From Bog-756 sp963704585 (GTDB lineage: Bacteria > Actinomycetota > Acidimicrobiia > Acidimicrobiales > RAAP-2), in NCBI GenBank assembly GCA_963704585.1, contig OY969919.1:2480001-2544000 (forward strand): DNA of 64,000 nt, in the 5' to 3' direction. The number at the start of each line of letters is the position of its first letter. The first letter of the stretch is position 1. Both the position numbers and the translations under genes were made by a program. Below are positions 1 to 8,839 of the stretch, piece after piece. Under the pieces are notes generated by a model, which worked only from the letters and a program-made list of their open reading frames with translations, was not told the origin of the DNA and ran no database searches.

Positions 1-786
1 CGGTGGTCGTGCCCTACAACGAGGTCCCCGAGCTCGACGAGCGGGTCGCCTGCGTGATCGTCGAGCCGGTCGCGGCGAACATGGGCCTCGTGCCGCCAGC
101 GGACGCCTTCCTCGACGGGCTGCGGGCGGCCTGCGACGCGGCGGGCGCGCTGCTCGTCTTCGACGAGGTGATCACCGGCTTCCGGCTCGGCGAGGGCGGC
201 GCGTCCTCCTGGTCCGGGGTGCGCCCCGACCTCTGGTGCTTCGGCAAGGTGATCGGCGGCGGCCTGCCGGTCGGGGCGTTCGGCGGTCGCGCGGACGTGC
301 TCTCGGTGCTCGCACCGGCCGGGCCCGTCTACCAGGCCGGAACGCTGTCGGGGAATCCGCTCGCCACGGCCGCCGGACGAGCCGTGCTCGAGCAGCTCGA
401 ACCCGCGTCCTATGCGGCGCTCGAGGCGCGGGTGGCACTCTTTGCGGCGGCGCTCGAGAAGATCCTCTCGGACGCCCTCGACGAGGCGGGGACGATCGAC
501 CGCACGGGTCGGCAGCTCGCGGCGCGGGTCCCCGTCGCCGGCCCGCTCTTCGGCCTCTTCTTCCTCCCCCGGGGGAACGGGTCCGTGCGCGCCTACGACG
601 GCGCCGTGGCCTCGGCGGAGACCGGGGTGTACGCGCGCCTCTTCCATGCGATGCTCGAGCGCGGCGTCGCGCTCGGCGCCCGGTGCGTACGAGGTCGCGT
701 TCCCGTCGATGGCGCACGGCGAGCGCGAGCTCGACCGGACCCTCGACGTCGCGTCGGAAGCGATCGCCGACGCGCTGTCCCGCTGA
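1..786 (+). CDS. hemL: Glutamate-1-semialdehyde 2,1-aminomutase, 3' part, with a frameshift
   Basis: PLP enzyme that converts glutamate-1-semialdehyde to 5-aminolevulinate, the first committed tetrapyrrole precursor in the C5 pathway. The 5' end lies outside the window. The visible part has the cofactor Asp region (VFDEVITGFR), the Schiff-base lysine in FGKVIGGGLPVGAFGG (codon 246-248), and the Gly-rich LSGNPLATAAG segment. The reading frame starting at base 3 is homologous until GVALGA at about 680. The conserved C-terminus (GAYEVAFPSMAHGERELDRT) continues in another frame and stops at 786. One extra G near 675-680 (CTCGGCGCCC where CTCGCGCCC is expected) explains the break. The identity is solid. 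Whether the frameshift is real or a sequencing error cannot be decided here. The haem genes hemE, hemH and hemY lie 36 kb downstream. Confidence 0.9.
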
Positions 787-795
787 CGTGGTGGC

Positions 796-1701
796 GTGAC
801 GGGGGAACGCGAACCCGCCGGCCGACCGTCGGTGAGCACGGACGACGGCTACGGCCCGGTCCGGCAACGACGGCGGGCCCCCACCCTGCTCGTGGCAGGC
901 GTGGTGCTGATCGCCGCCGCCGCAGGGCTCGCCGCAGGACTCTCGGGCGCCGGCACGTCGAGCTCCTCGGGAACATCGACCGTCTCGACGCCACCGTCTG
1001 CGCCTCACGTGACGGTCTCGTCCCCGGACCAGCAGGTCGCCGATTCCGTGCAGCTCACGCGTGCGGACCTGCCGAGCGGGTGGACGGTCTCGAGCAACAC
1101 AGCCGTTCCGGCGCGCGATCACGCCGCCCAGTCGGGCATCGTCACCGAGTTCGCGCGATGCCTCGGGGTGAGCGTGCAGCAGGCCCTGCAGCTCCTCCTC
1201 GGCAACGGCACGGACCAGACCGCGGAGTCGTCCTCGCCGACCTTCGTGGGCCCGGTCGCCGCGGACTCCGGAACCTCGGTGGAGCTCGTCACGTCCGCGG
1301 CCGTGGTCCGGACCCAGCAGGACGAGCGCTCCGACTTCGCGGGCTTCGCGCTCCCCGGGTTCCCGCGGTGCAGCGCAGCCGCCATCGCAGCGGAGCTCCA
1401 GCTCGGGGTCGACGACGCGAGCGGCGGGCGGTTCCACCCCGGTCCCGCGACCGCCACGGCTCTCGCACTCCCGTCCGCCGGCGCGGTGCAGACGCTCGGC
1501 CAGCTGGTGGACTTCACCGTCTCGGACGGCACGGGCTCGATCCCCGTCGAGGTCGAGACCGTCGTGCTCGGGACCGACCGCATCGTGGCGCAGTACCAGG
1601 CGTGCGCCATCGGCGGCCACCTTGCGCCCGGGATCGTGTCATCGTCGCTGTCAACGTTCGAACTGCGGGTGGCAGGCGGCGGTCGCGGCGTGACGGTCTG
1701 A
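796..1701 (+). CDS. Membrane-anchored protein with an extracytoplasmic DLPxGW domain
   Basis: The predicted protein has 301 residues and a GTG start 9 nt after the hemL stop. A short basic N-terminus (QRRRAP) precedes one hydrophobic helix (about residues 31-50) and a Ser/Thr/Pro linker. The folded region, from about residue 80, begins LTRADLPSGW and holds a CLGV motif followed by SSSPTF. The next gene has the same order of signatures (DLPTGW, CLGI, SSPTF) in its C-terminal domain, so the two are paralogous extracytoplasmic domains. Conserved cysteines suggest a disulfide. The type II topology implies export with the C-terminus outside. I do not recognise a named family with confidence and no enzymatic motif is visible, so the function is unknown. 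Confidence 0.8.
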   Translation: MTGEREPAGRPSVSTDDGYGPVRQRRRAPTLLVAGVVLIAAAAGLAAGLSGAGTSSSSGTSTVSTPPSAPHVTVSSPDQQVADSVQLTRADLPSGWTVSSNTAVPARDHAAQSGIVTEFARCLGVSVQQALQLLLGNGTDQTAESSSPTFVGPVAADSGTSVELVTSAAVVRTQQDERSDFAGFALPGFPRCSAAAIAAELQLGVDDASGGRFHPGPATATALALPSAGAVQTLGQLVDFTVSDGTGSIPVEVETVVLGTDRIVAQYQACAIGGHLAPGIVSSSLSTFELRVAGGGRGVTV

Positions 1702-1935
1702 GGCGCGGTTCGCCACCGGGGCGGTGCGGACAAGGCGCCACGGCGGTTGCGCCACCGCCCACGCAGCGCCGGCCGCGACGGTCCGACCGATCGGGGTGCG
1801 CGTGGGCAAGACTGGACGCCGTGCGCTCGCCCTCGACGACGGCCACCTGGGACACCGCGGTCCTTGCCCGAGCGGCGCACGTGGCGGGAGGATGGCCGAA
1901 ACCCTTGCAGCGCGCCGGGGGATGCCCCCGGCCAC

Positions 1936-1942
1936 GGAGGAG
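1936..1942 (+). promoter_or_regulatory. Ribosome binding site that fixes the start at 1949
   Basis: GGAGGAG lies 6 nt upstream of the ATG at 1949. The same frame stays open further upstream to 1724, but no other start there has a comparable Shine-Dalgarno sequence, and the upstream translation is Arg-rich and of low complexity. Confidence 0.7.
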
Positions 1943-1948
1943 ACGACT

Positions 1949-4177
1949 ATGACCGTCGGAATCACGGAACTGCCTCCCGAGGGCATGCAACTCGGCGGCG
2001 TCGCACTGGCGGGGGACGCCGAACGGGGGACCAAGACGACCGAAGGGCTGAGCCTGCTCTTCACCACGGCGGGCATCACGGTGCAGGGCCCGCAGCCGCA
2101 GATCGAGCGCCTGCTCGTCTGGTCGGGACTGGACTCGGCGTCCTGCCGCGAGAAGATCGACCTGCAGGACGGGCGCAGTGCGGCGGTGATGGAGCTCACG
2201 TCCGGTGGCCAGTCGATCCGCTTCCTCCTCCCGACCGAGACGGTCTCGCCGGGCCAGGCCGCCTACCTCGACCAGGCGCTGCCGGCGTGGCTCGCCCGCT
2301 ACCGCGGCGCGGTCGGTCCGGCGGCCACCGCGGCCGCCGCGGTCGAGGGCGCAGATCTCGCCGTGGACCAGCGCCATGCCGCGGCAGGCCGCCCCGACGC
2401 GGCGCCACCGACGGAGGACGCCCCGGTCGGTGGCCTCCCCCCGATGGCACGCCCACCGGCGACCGCGGCAGTCGCGATGGCGGCTCCCGCTGCCGCCGAG
2501 CAGGGCGCCGCGTCGCCCAACGGCAACGGCAACGGCAGCAGCGCTGGCGCGCAGGAGTCGGGCCCCGCACCGCACGCAACTGCCGCCGAGCCCGCACCTG
2601 CCGCCGAGTCCGCACCGCCGACCGCTGCAGCGACGCCGCCGACCGCGGCAGCTCCGCCGGCACCGTCCTCGCCGTCGGCGCCCGAGGCCGCTGGCGGGAT
2701 CCCCCGGAGCAGCGGCTTCGTGCCGCCTCCCGCCCCCGCAGTCGCGTCCGGGTCGCAGGACGGCGAGGGGTGGGCGTTCTCGACCGATCCGATGCCGAAG
2801 GCGACCTCCTGGGACGAACCGCCGCTCGGACAGGTGCAGGCCCCGGACATCGTGCCGCCCCGCCGGACGAAGGGTTGGCGGAAGCACCGCCAGCCGGAGG
2901 AGCCGACCACGATCGGCGAGGAGCTGCCCGCTCCGCCCGTCGAGCCGCCCGCGCATCCGGTCCGCCTCGAGGCGTCACTGCCGCCACCTCCCCCCGACGC
3001 GACGATCTCGCCGGCACCGCCCCCCGACGCGACGGGGGCGGCGCCACCGCCCCCCGACGCGACGATCTCGCCGGCACCGCCCCCTCCACCACCACCGCCT
3101 CCGCCACCGCCGCCTCCGGGGGGCGCCGTCGGAACCGGCCCGGACACGGAGGCCCCCGCGTGGTACCAGGAGGCCGCGGCACGTCCGCTCGAGGAGGTCG
3201 AGCCGACGAAGAGGAGCCGTCGCCGGCGTCGCGACCGCGACGCCGCGGCCGCCGCGGCCGCCGCGGCAGGTGGCGCCGGTCTCGCCGAGGCGGCCACCGA
3301 GACGGCAACCGCACCGGAGCCCGTGGCCCCGGCCGCCGAGCCGGAGGGCGCGGCCGTCCCGCCGCCCACGATCGCCGCTCCCGACGAGACCGGGTCCTCC
3401 CGGAGCCGGGGCCCGCTCACCGTGCTCCTCGTCGTGCTCCTCGTCGCCGTTCTCGGCGGGATCGCGTACTTCGCGGTGAAGAAGCACAACTCGTCGAACA
3501 CCCCGGCAGCGACCGCACCACCGCCGAGCCCGGCGAGCACCGACCTCGCGCTCGCCGCGTCGATCAACCTGCGGGTGACCGACCTGCCGACGGGCTGGGG
3601 CCGCATCCCGGCGGGTACACCGCTCACCCGGCTGCCGACGCCGCCGACGACCGCGCAGATCCAGGCGACGCACGCGCTCGCGACGTGTCTCGGGATCCCC
3701 GACGCGACGGCGGCCGCCATGGTCGGTACCGCGACCGCGCCGGGCTCGAGCGCGTTCGCCTCGTCGCCGACGTTCGCACAGGGCACGCAGCCGACGTTCC
3801 AGATGTACTCGACCACCAGCGTCCTCACGACCGCGGCGGGGGCCCGTGCGCTCGCGGCGCCGTTCGGTGGAGCCACCTTCACCACCTGCTTCGGCCAGTA
3901 CCAGAGCGCGGTCGTGGCAGCAGCGGTGCCCGGTGCGACGGCACAGGTCCAGCCGGTCGGGCTCAGCGGTCCGGCGGGCGTGACCGCGTACGGCTACTTG
4001 ACGACCGTCACGCTGCCGACCCACGCCAGCCTGGTCGTCGGCGAGGCCTTCATCTTCGGGGGCCGCGTCGAAGCCCGGCTCGTCCCGTCCACCAACGGCG
4101 TCCCGGTGCCGTCCGCCGCGTTCGTGCCGGCGTACGACGCGGTCGTCGGGCGGGTGGCCGCGGCGTCCAACCGGTAG
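1949..4177 (+). CDS. Proline-rich single-pass protein with a C-terminal DLPxGW domain
   Basis: The protein has 742 residues from the ATG supported by GGAGGAG. Order of parts: an N-terminal region of about 110 residues that looks folded (starts MTVGITELPPEGM and includes LLVWSGLDSASCREKIDL), a very long Ala/Pro-rich linker with a 30-nt tandem repeat and runs of 11 or more prolines, a basic patch (KRSRRRRRDRD), one transmembrane helix (PLTVLLVVLLVAVLGGIAYF), and an extracytoplasmic domain with LRVTDLPTGWGR, CLGIPDATA and SSPTF. The C-terminal domain is paralogous to the preceding protein. The layout (cytoplasmic module, flexible stalk, helix, outer sensor-like domain) suggests signalling or scaffolding across the membrane, which is inference. 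No kinase or protease motif was seen. Confidence 0.8.
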   Translation: MTVGITELPPEGMQLGGVALAGDAERGTKTTEGLSLLFTTAGITVQGPQPQIERLLVWSGLDSASCREKIDLQDGRSAAVMELTSGGQSIRFLLPTETVSPGQAAYLDQALPAWLARYRGAVGPAATAAAAVEGADLAVDQRHAAAGRPDAAPPTEDAPVGGLPPMARPPATAAVAMAAPAAAEQGAASPNGNGNGSSAGAQESGPAPHATAAEPAPAAESAPPTAAATPPTAAAPPAPSSPSAPEAAGGIPRSSGFVPPPAPAVASGSQDGEGWAFSTDPMPKATSWDEPPLGQVQAPDIVPPRRTKGWRKHRQPEEPTTIGEELPAPPVEPPAHPVRLEASLPPPPPDATISPAPPPDATGAAPPPPDATISPAPPPPPPPPPPPPPPGGAVGTGPDTEAPAWYQEAAARPLEEVEPTKRSRRRRRDRDAAAAAAAAAGGAGLAEAATETATAPEPVAPAAEPEGAAVPPPTIAAPDETGSSRSRGPLTVLLVVLLVAVLGGIAYFAVKKHNSSNTPAATAPPPSPASTDLALAASINLRVTDLPTGWGRIPAGTPLTRLPTPPTTAQIQATHALATCLGIPDATAAAMVGTATAPGSSAFASSPTFAQGTQPTFQMYSTTSVLTTAAGARALAAPFGGATFTTCFGQYQSAVVAAAVPGATAQVQPVGLSGPAGVTAYGYLTTVTLPTHASLVVGEAFIFGGRVEARLVPSTNGVPVPSAAFVPAYDAVVGRVAAASNR
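2991..3080 (+). repeat. Tandem 30-nt repeat encoding a Pro-rich decapeptide, three copies
   Basis: The 13-base string CCCCCGACGCGAC begins at 2991, 3021 and 3051, a 30-nt period. Copies 1 and 3 encode PDATISPAPP and copy 2 encodes PDATGAAPPP. The period is a multiple of three, so copy-number change would keep the frame. A polyproline run follows directly (about 3080-3120). Confidence 0.85.
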
Positions 4178-4183
4178 CGAGCG

Positions 4184-4201
4184 GCCGGCAGGGTCGCCGG
4201 C
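4184..4201. terminator. Hairpin between convergent genes
   Basis: GCCGGC, a 6-nt loop (AGGGTC), then GCCGGC. It sits in the 28-bp gap between two convergent stop codons (4177 and 4206). There is no T tract, as is common in very GC-rich genomes. Termination is inferred from position and symmetry. Confidence 0.4.
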
Positions 4202-4205
4202 GTGC

Positions 4206-5602
4206 TCAGTGGTCGTCGGGAACGAGGCGCGCCACGAGCGCGAGTGCGCGGTATGCGCCCTCGGCCGGTCCGATCTCGTCCGGGCGGAGGAGGTTGGCCA
4301 TGATCGCGAGGAGCCACGACATGAGCGACTCGGAGTGCATCCCCATCCCGACACAGGCGCGCATCAGCTCCGGTCGGCTGATGAGCCGCACGAACGCGCG
4401 CGCGACCCGGTAGTAGAGGCCGTAGGCCTCCTCGAGCCGTTCCTCGTAGCGCGCGAGCGCCTCCGCGCCGTCGCCGCGCAGCGCTTCGCCGAGGCTGGCC
4501 GCGGCCAGGCGCCCCGTCTCGTAGCCGTAGGCGATGCCCTCGCCGTTGAACGGGTTGATCGATCCCCCCGCATCGCCCACGAGGAGGGTGGTCCTGCCGC
4601 GCTTCGGCCCGACCGAGAGCCCCATCGGGAGCTTGCCGCCCGTTGGGGGCCCGAGGCAGGTGGCCGGCGAGAGCCCCCATCGCTTCGGCGCCCAGGCGAT
4701 GAAATGGTCCATGAGCGTGGACGTGTTGAGGCCCTTCCACCGCTCGTTGGTCGAGAGCAGGCCCACGCCGACGTTCACCCGCCCGTCGCCGAGCGGGAAG
4801 ATCCAGCCGTAGCCGGGCACGACCTTGCCGTGCTCGTCGCGGATGTCGAGATGGGACTCGATGAACGGGTCGTCGTGGAACGGAGACGTGTAGTAGCCGC
4901 GTAGCGCCATGCCGAGCGGCTGGTTGCGATCGCGCCCGGCGCCCAGTGCACGCCCGAAGCGCGAGTTCGCGCCGTCGGCCACCACGACGTAGCGGGCGCG
5001 CACCTCGCGGGTGGCGCCGGTCGAGCGCTCGCGGACGACGGCGCCCACGCACGGCGCGAGCTGCGCCGTCTGCGCCCCGCCCGGCAGAAGCCGGTCGCCG
5101 GCCGCGGAACCGTCGTGGTCCTCGAGGATCGGCTCGACCGCCTCGGTGCCCTGCCAGACCGTGGCACCCGCCTTCGCCGCGCGCTCGTTGACCAGCGCGT
5201 CGAGATCGTGACGGGTGATGACGTAGCCGTAGTCGGGGAAGCTCGGATGCTGCGGCCAGGAGAGCTCGAGCACGCGGCCGAACGCACACGAGCGGAGGCC
5301 GTCGAAGCGGTGCGCGCCGGCGAGTGCGCCCTCGATGCCCATGTCGGCGAGCTGCCGTACCGATCGCGGTGTCAGGCCGTCGCCGCAGGTCTTCTCGCGG
5401 GGAAGACCTTCTTCTCGACGAGCGCGACGTCCCACCCGGCCTCGGCGAGCCAGTACGCGCACGAGGAGCCCGACGGACCGCCGCCCACCACCAGCACGTC
5501 GTGCACGTGCTCCGCGCCACCCGATCGTCCGTCGCCGGTCGCGCATCCGTCGTCGGCACCGTCGGTCGGCCGGCTGCGTTCGCGTTCCGTCGGAGGGGTC
5601 AC
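4206..5602 (-). CDS. menJ: Geranylgeranyl reductase-family flavoprotein, MenJ-like, frameshifted
   Basis: FAD-dependent oxidoreductase that probably saturates an isoprene unit of the menaquinone side chain. The N-terminal Rossmann segment (VLVVGGGPSGSSCAYWLAEA) lies in one frame. The remainder, starting REKTCGDGLTPRSVRQLADM and including the FAD segment LLVGDAGGSINPFNGEGI, lies in another. The frame changes at about 5397-5400, where a run of four G on the plus strand would restore one frame if it were five, giving VFPREKTCGDGL. The corrected protein has about 465 residues, normal for the family. The GTG at 5602 was chosen because TACGAT lies 7 nt upstream. The divergent neighbour is nuoA, a pairing I recall from other actinobacteria and one that fits a quinone role. 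The alternative is a prenyl reductase acting on lipid tails. Confidence 0.8.
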
Positions 5603-5609
5603 CGGACCC

Positions 5610-5615
5610 ATCGTA
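5610..5615 (-). promoter_or_regulatory. -10 box of a likely leaderless promoter for menJ
   Basis: On the minus strand TACGAT (TANNNT) is followed by 7 nt and then the GTG at 5602, so transcription would begin at or next to the start codon. No convincing -35 box is visible. Confidence 0.45.
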
Positions 5616-5726
5616 GGTGGCGGGAACCGGGAGGTTCTCACCGGCCGCGGTGCAGGTCGCAGGTGCCTTTTCGGGCGCGCCGTCGATGTGCCTGCGCAAA
5701 GGTCACCGTGGTAGAAACAGTCACCA

Positions 5727-6227
5727 GTGGACGATTACCTCCCGATCCTGGTGCTCCTCATCCTGGCGCTGCTGTTCGCGAGCATCTCCTTCGTCGCGTC
5801 GGGTCTCCTCGCCCCCGGCAAGCGGCCCACCGCGGCCAAGGTCGCACCCTACGAGTGCGGCATCGTCCCGGGCATCGACCCGCCGACGCGCTTCCCGGTG
5901 CGCTTCTACCTGGTGGCGATGATCTTCATCATCTTCGACATCGAAATCGTCTTCCTCTACCCGTGGGCCGTGATCTTCCGACAGCTGCGGGCGTTCGGGC
6001 TCGTCGAGGTCGTGGTCTTCGCCGCCGTCGTGTTCGTCTCCTTCCTCTTCCTGGTGAGCAACGGCGCCCTGAGCTGGGGGCCGGCCAAGCGGCTGGTCGG
6101 CGCCATGCCGCCGCGCACCTCGGGATCGACGATCACCCGCATCGCAGCCGGCCCCGCGGCGGCGCCCGACCGCGAAGCAGCCGGTACGCCTCGGACATCG
6201 CCGAGCGGGCCGGGTCGCGCGGCGTAG
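5727..6227 (+). CDS. nuoA: NADH-quinone oxidoreductase subunit A
   Basis: Membrane subunit of complex I at the junction of the peripheral and membrane arms. The protein has 166 residues with a GTG start and three hydrophobic helices. The family motif YECGIVPGIDPPTRFPVRFY holds the loop cysteine involved in active/deactive state changes, and the acidic segment IFDIEIVFLYPW follows. The tail after the third helix is longer than in many homologues and is Ala/Pro/Arg-rich. This is the first gene of the 14-gene nuo operon, and a weak TAGAAA at 5712-5717 is the only promoter-like hexamer just upstream. Confidence 0.96.
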   Translation: MDDYLPILVLLILALLFASISFVASGLLAPGKRPTAAKVAPYECGIVPGIDPPTRFPVRFYLVAMIFIIFDIEIVFLYPWAVIFRQLRAFGLVEVVVFAAVVFVSFLFLVSNGALSWGPAKRLVGAMPPRTSGSTITRIAAGPAAAPDREAAGTPRTSPSGPGRAA

Positions 6228-6243
6228 ACCCGGGACGGCGGCC

Positions 6244-6885
6244 ATGGGACTCGAGGATCTCCAGCACAACTTCCTGACCGGTCGGCTCGAGGACCTGGTC
6301 AAGTGGGCGCGCACCTACTCGATGTGGCCCGCGACCTTCGGCCTCGCCTGCTGCGCGATCGAGATGATGTCGGTCGGCGCCGCCGACTTCGACCTCGCCC
6401 GGTTCGGCATGGAGGTCTTCCGCGCCTCGCCGCGACAGGCCGATCTCATGATCGTCGCCGGCCGGGTGTCGCAGAAGATGGCCCCGGTCCTCCGCCAGGT
6501 CTACGACCAGATGATGGAGCCCAAGTGGGTGCTCTCGATGGGGGTCTGCGCGAGCAGCGGGGGCATGTTCAACAACTACGCGATCGTCCAGGGTGTGGAC
6601 CAGATCGTCCCGGTCGACGTCTACGCGCCGGGCTGCCCGCCGACGCCCGAGACGCTCATGCACGCGATCCTGACCCTCCACCAGAAGGTCCGGACCGATG
6701 CGATCACACAGGGTCAGGACGAGTTTCGGGTGATCGGCTCCGACGAGGGGCGGGGGACCGACGACGAGCGCGAGACCGGCGCGGAGTCGGCGACGGGCTG
6801 GACGCCGGACCGTCCCGACGCGGTGCACCTCGGGACGCCGAAGCGCAATCCGATCATCGCCCGCAGCGTGGGTGAGCCGCTGTGA
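6244..6885 (+). CDS. nuoB: NADH-quinone oxidoreductase subunit B
   Basis: Peripheral-arm subunit that carries the terminal [4Fe-4S] cluster N2, the electron donor to the quinone. The protein has 213 residues. Cluster ligands are visible in the adjacent-cysteine motif LACCAIEMM, in GVCASSGGMF and in APGCPPTPE. The C-terminus extends about 50 residues beyond the conserved core and is polar. The gene starts 16 nt after nuoA and its stop overlaps the nuoC start (GTGA). Confidence 0.97.
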   Translation: MGLEDLQHNFLTGRLEDLVKWARTYSMWPATFGLACCAIEMMSVGAADFDLARFGMEVFRASPRQADLMIVAGRVSQKMAPVLRQVYDQMMEPKWVLSMGVCASSGGMFNNYAIVQGVDQIVPVDVYAPGCPPTPETLMHAILTLHQKVRTDAITQGQDEFRVIGSDEGRGTDDERETGAESATGWTPDRPDAVHLGTPKRNPIIARSVGEPL

Positions 6886-7400
6886 CCGAGGGCGCGGGTA
6901 ACAACGGCGCCGTCGTCGAGATCGGCGGCGCAGGCGGAAGCGCGCCACGTGCCGCCGCGACCGGCCAGGAGGTCGTCTTCCCGACGCGCGAGCAGTACCT
7001 CGGGGTCGTGGCGGGCTATCACGACACCGGCTTCGAACTGTGCGCCGACCTGTGCGCCGTGGACTACCTCTCCCACCCCGGTCGTCGTCTGCCGGAAGGC
7101 GTCCGTCCGGAACGGTTCGAGGTCGTGGTCAACCTCCTCTCGCTGAGCCAGGTCCGCAGGGTCCGGGTCCGACTGCAGGTGCCCGGGTCCGACGCCGTCG
7201 CCCCCTCGCTCTTCGACGTCTTCCCTGGCACCGAGGCGATGGAGCGCGAGGTGTACGACCTCTTCGGGATCGTCTTCGAGGGACACCCGGACATGACCCG
7301 CATCCTCATGCCCGAGGACTGGGAGGGCCACCCCCTGCGCAAGGACTACGGGGTCGGTCGGGTCCCCGTCCAGTTCAAGGGCGCTCCGGGACCGCGATGA
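6882..7400 (+). CDS. nuoC: NADH-quinone oxidoreductase subunit C
   Basis: The 30-kDa peripheral-arm subunit of complex I. The protein has 172 residues. The family signature EREVYDLFGIVFEGHPDMTR is followed by RILMPEDWEGHPLRKDY, which contacts NuoD. The GTG start overlaps the nuoB stop by 4 bp and the stop overlaps the nuoD ATG, which suggests translational coupling. Confidence 0.96.
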   Translation: MTEGAGNNGAVVEIGGAGGSAPRAAATGQEVVFPTREQYLGVVAGYHDTGFELCADLCAVDYLSHPGRRLPEGVRPERFEVVVNLLSLSQVRRVRVRLQVPGSDAVAPSLFDVFPGTEAMEREVYDLFGIVFEGHPDMTRILMPEDWEGHPLRKDYGVGRVPVQFKGAPGPR

Positions 7401-8839
7401 CCGAGGAGGAGCAGGGACCGACGGGCGCACCGCCCGCAGATGGCGCACACCCCCGCACCGACCCCCGGTCGCCCGACGTCCGCAGGTCGGTCGCCGGACG
7501 CGAGGAGGACGACGAATCGCGTCGGCTCGTCGCCGAGACCTCCGAGGGCGACCAGGAGCTCGCGGGGCGCAGCGGCACCGAGGCGGATGAGCTGCGGCGC
7601 GAGGCGGGCGCAGTCCTCCGTCTGCCAGAGGGCGTGGCCGTCGACCCGTCCGACATCGACGTCGAGCGGAGCGACGACGAGACGATGATCATCAACATGG
7701 GTCCGCAGCACCCGTCGACCCACGGCGTGCTGCGTCTCATGATCGAGCTCGACGGCGAGACGGTGCTGCGGACGAAGCCGGTCATCGGCTACCTGCACAC
7801 CGGCATGGAGAAGACCGCCGAGGAGCTGACCTACGTCCAGGGGTCGACGAACGTGACCCGCATGGACTACCTCTCCCCGCTCTACAACGAGCTCGTCTTC
7901 TCGCTCGCGGTCGAAGCGCTGCTCGGGATCGAGATGCCCGCGCGGTCGGACTGGATCCGGATGCTCCTCGTCGAGCTCAACCGGGTCTCGTCGCATCTCA
8001 TGTGGATGGCGACCAACGGGATGGACCTCGGGTCCACGTCGATGATGATCTACGGCTTCCGCGAACGCGAGATGGTCCTCGCCTTCTTCGAGAAGGTGAC
8101 CGGCCTGCGGATGAACCACAACTTCATCCGGCCGGGCGGCACCGCGGCCGACCTTCCCGACGGCTGGGAGGACGACGTCGCGGTCATCTGTGACACCGTG
8201 CTCCCGCGGACCGACGAGTACGACGAACTGCTCACCGGCCAGCCGGTCTTCCGCCGTCGAACCGAGGGGGTCGGAACGGTCTCCGCCGAGGAGGCCCTCG
8301 CGCTCAGCCTGACCGGTCCGATCCTTCGCTCGACCGGCGTGCCGTGGGACCTCCGGCGCTCGATGCCGTACCTCCGGTACGGCGAGGTGGAGTTCGACGT
8401 GATCGTCGGAACCTACGGCGACAACTTCGACCGGTACTCGATCCGCCTCAACGAGATCCGCGAGTCGATCCGCATCATCCGCCAGATCGTCGAGAAGATG
8501 CCCGCTGGCGACTACCGGGTGCAGGACAAGAAGGTCACCCCGCCGCCCCGAGGCCGCATCGACGAGTCGATGGAGGCCCTCATCCACCACTTCAAGGTCT
8601 TCACGGAGGGCTTCCGGGTGCCCGAGGGCGAGGTGTACGTCGCCGTCGAGTCGCCGCGTGGCGAGCTCGGCTGCTACCTCGTCTCCGACGGCTCACCGAA
8701 GCCGTTCCGGATGCACATCCGTGGGCCGAGCTTCGTGAACCTCCAGGGTCTGCCGGTCATGATGCGCGGAGGACTCCTGGCCGACGCAGTCGCGGTCTGC
8801 TCGTCGATCGACCCGGTGATGGGGGAGGTGGACCGGTGA
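7397..8839 (+). CDS. nuoD: NADH-quinone oxidoreductase subunit D
   Basis: The 49-kDa quinone-site subunit. The protein has 480 residues from the ATG that overlaps the nuoC stop. The conserved core starts at MIINMGPQHPSTHGVLRLMI, where the HPSTHG loop lines the quinone pocket, and continues with YLHTGMEK and RMDYLSPLYNE. It ends with SPRGELGCYLVSDG and the conserved IDPVMGEVDR. About 95 residues precede the core. They are acidic and Arg-rich with no recognisable fold, longer than usual. An internal start closer to the core cannot be excluded, but the ATGA overlap favours the long form. Confidence 0.96.
   Translation: MTEEEQGPTGAPPADGAHPRTDPRSPDVRRSVAGREEDDESRRLVAETSEGDQELAGRSGTEADELRREAGAVLRLPEGVAVDPSDIDVERSDDETMIINMGPQHPSTHGVLRLMIELDGETVLRTKPVIGYLHTGMEKTAEELTYVQGSTNVTRMDYLSPLYNELVFSLAVEALLGIEMPARSDWIRMLLVELNRVSSHLMWMATNGMDLGSTSMMIYGFREREMVLAFFEKVTGLRMNHNFIRPGGTAADLPDGWEDDVAVICDTVLPRTDEYDELLTGQPVFRRRTEGVGTVSAEEALALSLTGPILRSTGVPWDLRRSMPYLRYGEVEFDVIVGTYGDNFDRYSIRLNEIRESIRIIRQIVEKMPAGDYRVQDKKVTPPPRGRIDESMEALIHHFKVFTEGFRVPEGEVYVAVESPRGELGCYLVSDGSPKPFRMHIRGPSFVNLQGLPVMMRGGLLADAVAVCSSIDPVMGEVDR

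Noticed and set aside
786..1952. Continuation of the hemL frame beyond the frameshift to 1952
   Set aside because: After about 680 the translation becomes Arg-rich low-complexity sequence and overlaps a better gene (796-1701). It is readthrough in a GC-rich frame.
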